Assembly: GCF_025290915.1 (NCBI RefSeq)
Contig: NZ_JAOCQE010000012.1
Coordinates: 1 to 62,510 of the forward strand
Reading direction: 5' to 3'
Source of the DNA: Streptomyces sp. 15-116A
GTDB taxonomy: Bacteria > Actinomycetota > Actinomycetes > Streptomycetales > Streptomycetaceae
Length of the DNA stretch: 62,510 nt
Positions 26,395-34,683 of this stretch are shown in pieces. The notes beneath the pieces were generated by a model. The model made no database searches. It was not told the DNA's origin and saw nothing but the letters and a program-made list of their open reading frames with translations. Position numbers and translations under genes: made by a program. How positions within the stretch are numbered: the stretch's first letter is position 1; each line of letters begins with the position of its first letter.

Positions 26395-28482
26395 ATGGGG
26401 GCCGCAAGGACACTTTCGCCGAGGCGGCGTGCCGTGCCCTGGGTGGTGGTCGGCCTGTGGCTGGCCGCGCTCGTGGTGCTCGGGCCGCTCGCCAGCAAGT
26501 TCAGCGACGTACAGCAGAACCGTGCCGTCGACTATCTGCCCGACAGCGCCGACTCCACCCAGGTCGCCCGCATCCAGGACCAGCTGCCCGGCGGTGAGGC
26601 CACCGACCTGGTGCTCGTCTACCACCGGGACGGCGGGCTGACCGCCGAGGACAAGCGGACGGCCGGGGAGCAGATCGCCGAGGTCGAGGGCGCCTACGAG
26701 CTGACGGACCAGCCGCGCGGCATCCCGTCCGAGGACGGCAGCACCCTGATGTACCCGGTCTCCAGCACCGAGCCCGGCCAGGACGAGGAGGCCCGTAACG
26801 CCTTCGTCGACGGGGTGCGCGAGATCGCCGAGGGCGATGGTGGGCTGAGCGTCGAGGTCGGCGGGGCGGGCGCCCTCAACACCGACATGGGCAAGGTGTT
26901 CGAGACCATCGACGGCACCCTGCTGCTGGCCACCCTCGGGGTCGTCACCGTGCTGCTCGTGCTGATCTACCGCAGCCCGTTCCTGTGGGTGGTGCCGCTC
27001 GCCGTCGCGGGTGTCGCCGCGGCCCTGTCGATGGCGGCCGCGTACGGGCTGCACGAGCTGTTCGACGTCACCATCACCGGGCAGAGCGGCGGCATCATGA
27101 CCGTCCTCGTGCTCGGCGCGGGCACCGACTACGCTCTGCTCCTCGTCTCCCGCTACCGGGAGGAACTGCGCCGCCACGAGCGGCCGTACGACGCCATGCG
27201 CACCGCCCTGCGCGGCTGCGGACCGGCGATCCTCGCCTCCTCCGGCACGGTGGCCGCCGGACTGCTCTGCCTGCTCGCCGCCGACCTCAACTCCAGCAGC
27301 GGCATGGGCCCGGTCGGCATGGTCGGCGTCCTCGCCGCCCTGGTCGCCATGACGACGCTGCTGCCCGCCGTGCTCGTGCTGCTCGGACGGCGCGTGTTCT
27401 GGCCGCTCATCCCCGCGTTCGGCAGCGAGCCGAAGGCCCGGCGGTCCCTGTTCGCCGCCATGGGTACGTCGGCCGCCCGCCGTCCCGCCGCCGTCCTCAC
27501 CGGCGGTGCCCTCCTTCTCGGCGCGCTCGCGCTCGGCACCCTGAACCTCGACGGCGATCTCAAACAGGAGGACTTCTTCACCGGCCGGCCCGAGTCCATC
27601 ACCGCGATGAGCACGCTCGCCGAGGCGTACCCCGAGCGCAGCAGCAGCCCCGTCACGGTGATGGCCCCCGCCGACCGCGCCGGCACCGTGCTCGCCCAGG
27701 CCCGCACCACCGCCGGGGTCGCCGACGCGACCGCCGGACGCAGCGGCGGCGAGTGGACCGAGATCTCCGTCTTCCCCACCGCCGCCCCGGAGTCGCCGGG
27801 AGAGACGAGGACCATCGAGGCCCTGCGTGACGCGCTCCACGACGACGGCGCCCACGTGGGCGGGCCCAGCGCCCAGCGGCTCGACCTCGCCGACAGCGAG
27901 GCCCGTGACCGCAAGGTGATCGTGCCGCTGGTGCTCGCCGCCGTGTTCGTCATCCTCGTCGCCCTGCTGCGCAGCCTCGTCGCCCCGCTGCTGCTGCTCG
28001 CCGCGGTCGTCGCGGTGTGGGGCGCGGCCCTCGGCATCGGCGGGCTGGTCTTCGAGCCATTGCTCGGATTCCAGGGCACCGACCCCGGACTCGGCCTGCT
28101 GTCCTTCGTCTTCCTCGTCGCCCTCGGCGTCGACTACGGCATCTTCCTGATGCACCGCATGCGCGAGGAGTCCCTGAACGGCGCCGAACCCGAGGCCGCC
28201 GCGCTCACCGCGCTGCGCACCACCGGCGGGGTCATCGCCTCCGCGGGCATCGTCCTTGCCGCGACCTTCGCGGTGCTCACCACCCTGCCGCTGGTCCCGC
28301 TGGTCGAACTCGGCTTCGTCATCGCCGTCGGCGTCCTGCTCGACACGTTCCTGGTGCGCACCTACCTGGTGACCACGGCGAGCGTGCTGCTGCGCCGCCG
28401 CATGTGGTGGCCGGGCCGCCTCTCCCGCGCCCCGCGTCCGGTACGGCCGGAAGGGCAGGAACGGCAGCCGGAACCGGTGTAG
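26395..28482 (+). CDS. MMPL-family (RND-type) transporter
   Basis: The 695 residues have the duplicated MMPL/RND layout. TM1 is near residue 20, followed by an extracytoplasmic domain (about 40-170) and five helices (about 172-330). TM7 is near 370, followed by a second periplasmic-type domain and five final helices. The conserved intramembrane acidic pair is seen in GAGTDYALLLVSRYREEL and VALGVDYGIFLMHRMREE, consistent with proton coupling. MMPL proteins export lipids, siderophores or antibiotics. It is followed by a strong terminator and then a two-component system that probably controls it. The substrate is unknown. Confidence 0.92.
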   Translation: MGAARTLSPRRRAVPWVVVGLWLAALVVLGPLASKFSDVQQNRAVDYLPDSADSTQVARIQDQLPGGEATDLVLVYHRDGGLTAEDKRTAGEQIAEVEGAYELTDQPRGIPSEDGSTLMYPVSSTEPGQDEEARNAFVDGVREIAEGDGGLSVEVGGAGALNTDMGKVFETIDGTLLLATLGVVTVLLVLIYRSPFLWVVPLAVAGVAAALSMAAAYGLHELFDVTITGQSGGIMTVLVLGAGTDYALLLVSRYREELRRHERPYDAMRTALRGCGPAILASSGTVAAGLLCLLAADLNSSSGMGPVGMVGVLAALVAMTTLLPAVLVLLGRRVFWPLIPAFGSEPKARRSLFAAMGTSAARRPAAVLTGGALLLGALALGTLNLDGDLKQEDFFTGRPESITAMSTLAEAYPERSSSPVTVMAPADRAGTVLAQARTTAGVADATAGRSGGEWTEISVFPTAAPESPGETRTIEALRDALHDDGAHVGGPSAQRLDLADSEARDRKVIVPLVLAAVFVILVALLRSLVAPLLLLAAVVAVWGAALGIGGLVFEPLLGFQGTDPGLGLLSFVFLVALGVDYGIFLMHRMREESLNGAEPEAAALTALRTTGGVIASAGIVLAATFAVLTTLPLVPLVELGFVIAVGVLLDTFLVRTYLVTTASVLLRRRMWWPGRLSRAPRPVRPEGQERQPEPV

Positions 28483-28522
28483 CGACCGGCGTACTCGCAC
28501 CAGGACCGGCTGATCGCACCAA

Positions 28523-28553
28523 AGGGCGCCCCTCCCTCCCGGAGGGGCGCCCT
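28523..28553 (+). terminator. Strong terminator after MMPL gene
   Basis: A perfect 13-bp stem AGGGCGCCCCTCC / GGAGGGGCGCCCT with a five-base loop lies 40 bp after the MMPL stop. It separates the transporter from the kinase and response-regulator pair. Confidence 0.75.
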
Positions 28554-28573
28554 CCTCCCGGAGGATGGACCCC

Positions 28574-29848
28574 GTGACCCCCGTGCAGGAAACGACGACC
28601 GCGGCCCCCGCACCGGGGCCCCCACCCCCGCGCCCCCGCATCGGCGAGCGGATCATGGCCGCGATCAACCGCGACCCCCTGACCGCCCCGCACGCCCTGC
28701 GCAACGACGCCGTCCTCGCCCTGCTCACCACCACCCACGCGATCGTCGTCGCCCTGCTCACCGACGAGGGGCGCCGCCCCGACGCGCTCGGCTGGACCCT
28801 GCTGCTCGCCGCCCAGATCCCGCTGGTGTGGCGGCGCCGCCGGCCGATGCTCGTGCTGGCCGCCGTCGTCGCACTGATCGGCCCGTACCACGCCCTGGAC
28901 TTCAACCACGCCGCCCCGACCCCGGCCGCGTACGTCGCGCTCTACACCGTCGCCGTCACCAGCCGTCCCCTGCGGGCGCTGCTGACGGGCGGCATCGTGC
29001 TCGCCGTCCCGCTGACCGTCATGGTCGTCGTCAACACCCACCAGGCCGTGGAGCTGCTGCGGATCTCCGGCTGGGTGGTCGTCGTCATCTTCGTCGGCAT
29101 CGACGTCCGCTTCTACCGCCAGTACGTCGCCGCGATCGTCGAACGCGCCGAACGCGCCGAGCGCACCCGGGAGGAGGAGGCGCGCCGCCGGGTCGCCGAG
29201 GAGCGCCTGCGCATCGCCCGCGACCTGCACGACCTGCTCGCCCACAGCATCACCCTCATCGGTGTGCAGACCTCCGTCGCCGCACACGTGCTGGCCGCCG
29301 ACCCCGAGCGGCTCGACCGGCAGACGGTCGCCAAGGCCCTCGACGACATCGCCGAGACCTGCCGCACCGCCCGCGGCGAACTGCGGACGACCCTGGAGGT
29401 GCTCCGCGAGGCCGGCACCCCCAGCGACGGCCGCGACCCGCTGCCCGCCCTGGACGGCGTGTCCGACCTGGTGGAGGCCGCGCGCCTCGCCGGTGCCCGC
29501 GTCGAGCAGACCGTACGGCTCGGCCCGGTCCCGCCCGCCGTCGGCGCCGCCGCCTACCGCATCGTGCAGGAGGCCCTGACCAACGCCGTCCGGCACGCGG
29601 GCCCCGAGCCGTCCGTCCAGGTCACCCTGCACGAACAGGACGGCGCCCTGCACGTGTCCGTCACCGACGACGGCACCGGACCCGACCCCGGCGGCACCCC
29701 CGGCTTCGGCCTGGTCGGCATGCGCGAGCGCGCCCGCAGCGTGGGCGGCACCCTCGATGCCGGGCCGGGTGAGCAAGGCGGCTTCCGGGTGACCGCCGTG
29801 CTGCCCCTGTCGACCACCGACCGAACCCAAGCCCGAGGGACCCGATGA
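28574..29848 (+). CDS. NarL-type sensor histidine kinase
   Basis: This 424-residue kinase has four to five N-terminal membrane helices (about 45-175) and little extracellular sequence. A short coiled linker rich in ERAERAERTREEEARRR follows. The HisKA_3 domain has RIARDLHDLLAHSITLIG (phospho-acceptor about H219), and the HATPase domain shows NAVRHAG and GFGLVGMRERARSVGG. The GTG at 28574 is preferred, as GGAGG at 28560-28564 is nine bases upstream. The ATG at 28565 abuts that site. The stop overlaps the response-regulator ATG. It is inferred to sense a membrane signal and regulate the MMPL exporter. Confidence 0.92.
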   Translation: MTPVQETTTAAPAPGPPPPRPRIGERIMAAINRDPLTAPHALRNDAVLALLTTTHAIVVALLTDEGRRPDALGWTLLLAAQIPLVWRRRRPMLVLAAVVALIGPYHALDFNHAAPTPAAYVALYTVAVTSRPLRALLTGGIVLAVPLTVMVVVNTHQAVELLRISGWVVVVIFVGIDVRFYRQYVAAIVERAERAERTREEEARRRVAEERLRIARDLHDLLAHSITLIGVQTSVAAHVLAADPERLDRQTVAKALDDIAETCRTARGELRTTLEVLREAGTPSDGRDPLPALDGVSDLVEAARLAGARVEQTVRLGPVPPAVGAAAYRIVQEALTNAVRHAGPEPSVQVTLHEQDGALHVSVTDDGTGPDPGGTPGFGLVGMRERARSVGGTLDAGPGEQGGFRVTAVLPLSTTDRTQARGTR

Positions 29849-30507
29849 CCATTCGTGTGCTGCTCGCCGACGACCAGACCCTCGTGCGGGAGGCGTTCGC
29901 GATGCTCGTCGAGTCGGCCCCCGACATGGAGGTGGTCGGGCAGGCCGCCACCGGCCGCGAAGCCGCCGACCTGGCCCGCGCCCGCCGCGCCGACCTCGTC
30001 GTCATGGACATCCGCATGCCCGACCTCGACGGCATCGAGGCCACCCGCCTCATCGCCGCCGACGACGACCTCGCCGGGGTGAAGGTCCTCGTCCTGACCA
30101 CCTACGACACCGACGAGAACATCGTGGACGCGCTGCGCGCCGGCGCCTCCGGGTTCCTGGTCAAGGACACGCGGCCCGCCGAGCTCCTCGACGCCATCCG
30201 CACGGTCGCCGCCGGGGACGCGCTGCTCTCACCGGGGCCCACGGCACGGCTGATCGAGCGGTTCCTGCGCAGCCCGGCGCTTGAGGTGACCGCCGGTCCC
30301 GAGTGCCTGTCCGGCCGGGAGCGCGAGGTGCTCACGCTGGTCGCGCGCGGGCTCAACAACACCGAGATCGCCGAAACGTTGGGGCTGAGCCCGCTCACCG
30401 CGAAGACCCATGTGAGCCGCATGATGGGCAAGCTCGGCGCCCGCGACCGGGCCCAGCTGGTGATCGTGGCGTACGAGTCGGGGCTGGTGGCACCGGGGAC
30501 GCTGTGA
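29845..30507 (+). CDS. NarL/LuxR-family response regulator
   Basis: This 220-residue response regulator has a receiver domain with acidic pocket LLADDQ and phospho-acceptor D55 in LVVMDIRMPD. The switch residues are in VLVLTTYDTDE and the lysine in GFLVKDTRP. The C-terminal LuxR HTH is LSGREREVLTLVARGLNNTEIAETLGL. The ATG overlaps the kinase stop (ATGA). LuxR-type regulators bind dyads as dimers, and the palindromes at 26253-26272 and 26349-26368 are candidate targets. Confidence 0.95.
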   Translation: MTIRVLLADDQTLVREAFAMLVESAPDMEVVGQAATGREAADLARARRADLVVMDIRMPDLDGIEATRLIAADDDLAGVKVLVLTTYDTDENIVDALRAGASGFLVKDTRPAELLDAIRTVAAGDALLSPGPTARLIERFLRSPALEVTAGPECLSGREREVLTLVARGLNNTEIAETLGLSPLTAKTHVSRMMGKLGARDRAQLVIVAYESGLVAPGTL

Positions 30508-30585
30508 GCGTCGGCCACCCTGTCGGCCTCCCCGTCCGCCGCCCGTGCGTCACCCCGTCGGCCTCCCCGAAGGGACTCCGAGCCC

Positions 30586-31758
30586 ATGCCCCTGCACGCC
30601 CTCGTCCTCACCGCCGCCGCCCTGCTGACCCCGCTCACCGCCCCGCACCACCCCGAGCCGAAGTGCACCTCCTCCGTCCCGTACGTCTCCGGGCAGGGCG
30701 GCTACACCGCGTACCGCATCCCGGCGACGGTCCGCACCATCCGCGGCACGATCCTCGCCTTCGCCGAGGGCAGACGGGACGGGGTGGGCGACACCGGCGA
30801 CATCGACGTCGTCGTGCGCCGCTCCACCGACGGCGGCTGCACCTGGGGCCCGCTGACCGTCGTCGCCGCCGGGAACGGCGACACGCGCGGCAACCCGGCC
30901 CCGGTGGTCGACCCGCGTACGGGCAGGATCGTCCTGGTCACCTGCTCCAACGCCGGTGATGTGACGGAGGCGCAGATCATGCGGGGCGAGGTCCCGCCGG
31001 AGCGGGGCCGCAGGGTGTTCGTCCAGCACAGCGGGGACGACGGGCGCAGCTTCACCCCGCCGCGCGAGATCACCGACCGGGTCAAGCCGGACGGCTGGCG
31101 CTGGTACGCCACGGGCCCCGGCCACGCCCTGGCCCTCACCCGGGGCCCGCACGCCGGCCGCCTCGTCGTCCCCGCGAACCACTCCGCCGCCCCACCCCCC
31201 GGCTCCGGGGACACCGGCCGCGAACCCCGCTACTACGGCGCCCACGCCCTGCTGAGCGACGACGGCGGCCACACCTGGCGCCTGGGCTACATCGACGCCG
31301 TGTACGACGGCCGCGTGAACGCCAACGAGTCGACGGCGGCCCAACTCCCCGACGGCCGCGTCTACTTCAACGCCCGCGACCAGCAGGGCACGGACCCGGG
31401 GCACCGCCTGGACGCCCACTCGGCGGACGGCGGGGAATCACTGGTGAGTCCCCTGGCTCCGCAACCGAGCCTGGACGAGGCGCCGGTCGTGCAGGGCAGC
31501 GTGCTCCAACTGCGCGGTCTGCGGGCCCCGTTGCTCTTCTCCGCACCCTCCGTCCCCACCTCCCGCGAGGCGATGGCGGTCTGGAGCAGCAGGGACGAAG
31601 GGGTGACCTTCCACAAGGAGGTGACGCTCAGCGGGCAGCGGGCGGCGTACTCGGACCTGGTGCCGCTGGACGCCGATGGCCGGACGGCCGGGATCCTGTA
31701 CGAGACGGGGGCGGCCGAACCGTACGAGACGATCGAGTTCCGCAGGCTGCCGCTCTAG
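30586..31758 (+). CDS. Sialidase (GH33-type exo-alpha-sialidase)
   Basis: This 390-residue six-bladed propeller enzyme removes terminal sialic acids from glycans. It has the YRIP motif with the first catalytic arginine (R43). Four Asp-box-like repeats are visible: RSTDGGCTW, HSGDDGRSF, LSDDGGHTW and SSRDEGVTF. The nucleophile-supporting region is near NANESTAAQL and AAYSDL. A short hydrophobic N-terminus (ALVLTAAALLTPLTA) is a probable signal peptide. The stop codon overlaps the stop of the convergent small gene at CTAG. The region just upstream repeats GTCGGCCTCCCCG twice. Confidence 0.87.
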   Translation: MPLHALVLTAAALLTPLTAPHHPEPKCTSSVPYVSGQGGYTAYRIPATVRTIRGTILAFAEGRRDGVGDTGDIDVVVRRSTDGGCTWGPLTVVAAGNGDTRGNPAPVVDPRTGRIVLVTCSNAGDVTEAQIMRGEVPPERGRRVFVQHSGDDGRSFTPPREITDRVKPDGWRWYATGPGHALALTRGPHAGRLVVPANHSAAPPPGSGDTGREPRYYGAHALLSDDGGHTWRLGYIDAVYDGRVNANESTAAQLPDGRVYFNARDQQGTDPGHRLDAHSADGGESLVSPLAPQPSLDEAPVVQGSVLQLRGLRAPLLFSAPSVPTSREAMAVWSSRDEGVTFHKEVTLSGQRAAYSDLVPLDADGRTAGILYETGAAEPYETIEFRRLPL

Positions 31759-32018
31759 AGGGTGTGATGCAGCCAGCGCTGGATCGTGGTGTTGATGCTG
31801 CCGGGCAGCGCGCTGAGGCTGTCGATGGCCTCGCGGTCCTCGGGCCGGGGTGGGATGCCGGCGGCGGTCAGGGCGGCGTGCAGCTCCAGACGGCGGCGGT
31901 CGCGCGGGTCGATGCCGAGGTGGACGTCGAGATCGGCGTCGAGGTCCATCCGCTCGGCCGGGTTCGGCGGGGGCAGCAGGTAGTCGCCGTCGCGGTACTC
32001 GAAAGTGGTGGCGGTCAT
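31755..32018 (-). CDS. Small acidic hypothetical protein
   Basis: The 87 residues begin MTATTFEYRDGDYLLPPPNP, contain an acidic middle (RMDLDADLDVHLGIDPRDRRR), and end in a short helical tail. The ATG at 32018 has GAGGAG well placed. An upstream in-frame start would add low-complexity Pro/Ser sequence. The gene converges on the sialidase with a four-base overlap at CTAG. I do not recognise it. The composition suggests a soluble cytoplasmic protein. Confidence 0.6.
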   Translation of the reverse strand: MTATTFEYRDGDYLLPPPNPAERMDLDADLDVHLGIDPRDRRRLELHAALTAAGIPPRPEDREAIDSLSALPGSINTTIQRWLHHTL

Positions 32019-32241
32019 GGCGGTCTCCTCACCCAGGGGTGTCGGTTGTGCAGGAGAGGAGGGCGGGGAGGGGGCGGCCGGTTGCGGCGGGGGCGAAACG
32101 TCACGCCAAAGGAGCCATCGACAGTTCATCGTCCGGTCCGACGAGCGGAGTGGGAGCAGGCGGTGGGTGGCTACCTTCGGCGCCGTGCCGTAGACCGATG
32201 GCCGACAGCGGAACGGGGGCGGGGTCGGCCACGGTGGGCGT

Positions 32242-33408
32242 ATGGAGAACACGGGGAACACACAGCGCGGGGCAGGGATCAGCAGGGCACGCTTCCTGGC
32301 GGGGGCGGCGGCGGTGGGAGTCGCGGGGGCGGTGGGGACGGCGGGCCGGGCGCAAGCGGTGCCGGCGACGGCGACGGATCCGGGGAACCGTCCGGGCGGT
32401 CTGCGTCGCCACGGCGTCGTCTACACGGTCGGGGCGGGTGAGACACCGGGCACCGCGTGGAGCGCGCGCCGGATGCGTGCCGACGTCCGTGCCATCCGCG
32501 ACGAACTGCACGCCGACACGCTCGACGTCACCGGCGACGGGGTGGAGCGCCTCACCGCGACCGCCGCCGAAGCCGCCGAACGGGGGCTGCACGTCTGGCT
32601 CCAGCCGACCCTCGGTGACGTACCGCAGCGGGACATCCTCGAACACCTCGCGGAGACAGGCCGGTTCGCGGAGCGGCTGCGCAGGCAGGGGGCGAGCGTG
32701 GAGCTGAGCGTGGGCTGCGAGTTCTGGCTGTTCGTGCCGGGGATCATCCCGGGGGAGACGGCGGTGGAGCGCATCGAGAACATCCAGAACGGCACGGTGG
32801 ACTGGGAGTCGGCGCTGCGCTGCCTGGACCGTTTCACCGCGAGGGCGGCGGCGGTCGGCCGCTCGGTCTTCGGGGGCCGACTCAGCTATGCCGCCGCGCA
32901 GGACGACCGGGTCGACTGGACCCTCTTCGACGTCATCGGCATCGACTACTACTCGTACCACCCCCGCCCCCAGGACTACGTCCGCGAGCTGCGCCGCTAC
33001 CTGCGCTGGGGCAAGCCCCTCGCCATCACGGAGTTCGGCACCTGCGCGTACGTGGGCGCGCCGAAGGCGGGCGGCATGGCCTGGGACGTGGTGGACCACG
33101 ACAAGGAGCCCCCGGAGATCAAGGGCGACCTGGTCCGCAGCGAGCGCGTGCAGGCCGAGTACGTGACGGACCTGCTGGACGTCTTCGAGTCGATGGGCCT
33201 GTACGCGGTGATGGCCTTCGAGTTCATCGCCGCCGACGCCCCGCACCGCCCGGACGACCCGCGCCACGACCTGGACATGGCGACGTACGCCATCACCAAG
33301 ACCCTCAAGGACGACCCGGACGACCCGTCCTCGGACTGGCACTGGGAGCCGAAGCAGGCGTTCCACGCACTGGCACGGAGGTACGAGAGGGCGGCGGGGA
33401 GGGCGTAA
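32242..33408 (+). CDS. Secreted TIM-barrel hydrolase-like protein (often misnamed abortive infection protein)
   Basis: This 388-residue protein has a signal sequence containing SRARFLAGAAAVGVAG, a near-Tat motif in which the second twin arginine is alanine. The mature part reads as a (beta/alpha)8 barrel of the GH-A clan type. CEFWLFVPG could hold the acid/base glutamate and ITEFGTCAY the nucleophile glutamate, at strand ends in the usual order. I infer a glycoside hydrolase-like exoenzyme. The historical abortive-infection label is not supported by any motif. The ATG at 32242 follows GGTGGGCG. It may be co-regulated with the sialidase but is separated by an opposite-strand gene. Confidence 0.7.
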   Translation: MENTGNTQRGAGISRARFLAGAAAVGVAGAVGTAGRAQAVPATATDPGNRPGGLRRHGVVYTVGAGETPGTAWSARRMRADVRAIRDELHADTLDVTGDGVERLTATAAEAAERGLHVWLQPTLGDVPQRDILEHLAETGRFAERLRRQGASVELSVGCEFWLFVPGIIPGETAVERIENIQNGTVDWESALRCLDRFTARAAAVGRSVFGGRLSYAAAQDDRVDWTLFDVIGIDYYSYHPRPQDYVRELRRYLRWGKPLAITEFGTCAYVGAPKAGGMAWDVVDHDKEPPEIKGDLVRSERVQAEYVTDLLDVFESMGLYAVMAFEFIAADAPHRPDDPRHDLDMATYAITKTLKDDPDDPSSDWHWEPKQAFHALARRYERAAGRA

Positions 33409-33425
33409 GGACAACCGCTCTCCGA

Positions 33426-33483
33426 CATCCAAAGAACCCGTTGCAAAGAAAGCGTTGCAACGGGTTCTTTGGATGAGTAGTCT
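33426..33483 (+). promoter_or_regulatory. 21-bp perfect inverted repeat overlapping a promoter
   Basis: The arms 33426-33446 and 33455-33475 are exact inverted copies of 21 bp around the 8-bp loop AGAAAGCG. Each arm carries TTGCAA at its inner end. The right TTGCAA (33455-33460) is spaced 17 bp from TAGTCT (33478-33483), a good -35/-10 pair. Transcription would start at about 33490, at the regulator ATG. It could also fold as a terminator for the upstream gene. Confidence 0.7.
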
Positions 33484-33490
33484 CGGGGTC

Positions 33491-34078
33491 ATGAAGGAGT
33501 CCCAGGACCCGCAGGAGGTCCGCAGCCTCGACGCCCGCTCGCTGCGGGGCCTCGCCCACCCCCTGCGCATGCAACTGCTCAACGCCCTCCGCCGGGGCGG
33601 TCCGGCGACGGCCTCCCAACTCGCCGCGAAACTGGGCGAGTCCAGCGGTGCCACCAGCTACCACCTGCGTCAGCTCGCCGCCCACGGCTTCGTGGAGGAC
33701 GCGCCGGAGCACGGGAAGGGGCGCGAACGGTGGTGGAAGGCGGCCCATCTGGGCGTCCGCTTCGACGGCAAGCTCTTCGAGGACCGTGACCCCGAAGTGC
33801 GCGGCGCCGCCGACCTGTTCATGCACGAGGTGGCCAACCAGCACACCCGGGAGCTGGCCACCTGGCTCGGCACCCGCGACGACTGGTCCGAGGAGTGGCA
33901 GCGCACGTGGGACATGAGCGACTGGACGCTCAGCCTCACGCCGGAACTGGCCCGCGAGCTCATCGAGAAGATGCACGACCTGGTGGAGACCTATCGCGTC
34001 CAGGCCCCCGCCGAGGGCACCCCGGGCGCCGAGCAGGTACGCCTCCACTCCCACGTCATGCCCATCCACACGGACTGA
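33491..34078 (+). CDS. ArsR-like winged-helix (HTH_20) transcriptional regulator
   Basis: This 195-residue regulator has an N-terminal winged helix (about residues 12-75): LAHPLRMQLLNALRRGG, then ASQLAAKLGESSGATSYHLRQLA with the ArsR-type recognition helix. A helical C-terminal domain of unknown ligand follows. The ATG lies at the predicted transcription start, so the mRNA is probably leaderless. There are no metal-binding cysteines. Its own promoter is embedded in a 21-bp inverted repeat, suggesting autoregulation. Relatives usually sit beside an MFS gene, but here the downstream region is decayed. Confidence 0.88.
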   Translation: MKESQDPQEVRSLDARSLRGLAHPLRMQLLNALRRGGPATASQLAAKLGESSGATSYHLRQLAAHGFVEDAPEHGKGRERWWKAAHLGVRFDGKLFEDRDPEVRGAADLFMHEVANQHTRELATWLGTRDDWSEEWQRTWDMSDWTLSLTPELARELIEKMHDLVETYRVQAPAEGTPGAEQVRLHSHVMPIHTD

Positions 34079-34093
34079 GAGGCAGCCCGAGCG

Positions 34094-34300
34094 ATGCATC
34101 CCGAGACCCACCTCGCCCTGCACCACCTCCGCGCGGCCGAACTCCGTACGGGCGCCGAGTCACACCGACTCGCCAGGCAGCACCCTCGCACCCACCTCCG
34201 CACCCGCCTCGGCTGGACCCTCGTGGAACTGGGCCTGCGCCTGGCCACCAAGGATCAGAAGGTGCCGACTCGGTCGGTCGTGGTGGCCAGGGTGGTGTAG
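34094..34300 (+). CDS. Small basic protein, 3' end probably altered
   Basis: The 68 residues begin MHPETHLALHHLRAAELRTG, a His/Arg-rich N-terminus of a kind seen in small Streptomyces proteins next to regulators. The last 16 or so codons read antisense through the remains of a DUF4328 gene and give KVPTRSVVVARVV. The natural C-terminus was therefore probably lost at a junction near 34255. It starts 15 bp after the regulator with GAGAGG upstream. Function is unknown. Confidence 0.45.
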   Translation: MHPETHLALHHLRAAELRTGAESHRLARQHPRTHLRTRLGWTLVELGLRLATKDQKVPTRSVVVARVV

Positions 34301-34581
34301 GGACCCTCGGCCAGCTTCCGAGCGTGCATGGAGGTCAGCCGTACGGCGAAGTGTGCTGCGGCAGCGGCGGCGACGGCGAACAGCAGGTCGACGACGATGT
34401 ACAGCCCCACGGCGTTGCGCAGTTCGAGCGGTGAGTCGGCCTGGTCGAGGCGGCACCCCACATGTCGGCGGCGATGCGGTACGGCATCCAGAGGTTCGCC
34501 ACGGGAATGAACCAGAACCTGCCCCGCCCGCTCGTACAGCGAGTACGGGCTGAACGAACGACTGACCCGCGGAGATCTCAC
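34255..34581 (-). pseudogene. Decayed DUF4328 membrane protein gene
   Basis: On the minus strand, fragments of a DUF4328-type protein are visible in two frames. FSPYSLYERAGQV leads into FIPVANLWMPYRIAADMW in the +1 frame. The original frame then resumes as PLELRNAVGLYIVVDLLFAV with one membrane helix. At least two frameshifts and a missing N-terminal half mark it as a pseudogene. Its 3' boundary near 34255 is where the small plus-strand gene changes character. Confidence 0.7.
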
Positions 34582-34683
34582 GTCGGTCCAGAGCGGTGCG
34601 GGGAGGGAGGACGGGCGTCGAGGGCTCGATGAGGTAACGCCACTCCTGGCTTCCGGGTGATCGCTGATACAGTCGCGCGGCTC
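34582..34683. other. Gap before ABC exporter genes
   Basis: This segment of about 100 bp holds no ORF. TACAGT at 34668-34673 could be a -10 element for the downstream permease, placing transcription start within a few bases of its ATG. A matching -35 is not evident. Confidence 0.3.

Noticed and set aside
26134..28905. Long antisense open frame opposite the MMPL gene
   Set aside because: The residues are almost all Gly/Glu/Arg/Gln runs, and the MMPL frame has complete family motifs.
32242..33408. Phage-defence (abortive infection) function
   Set aside because: It has a secretion signal and a barrel-like sequence, and no Abi, nuclease or toxin motif.
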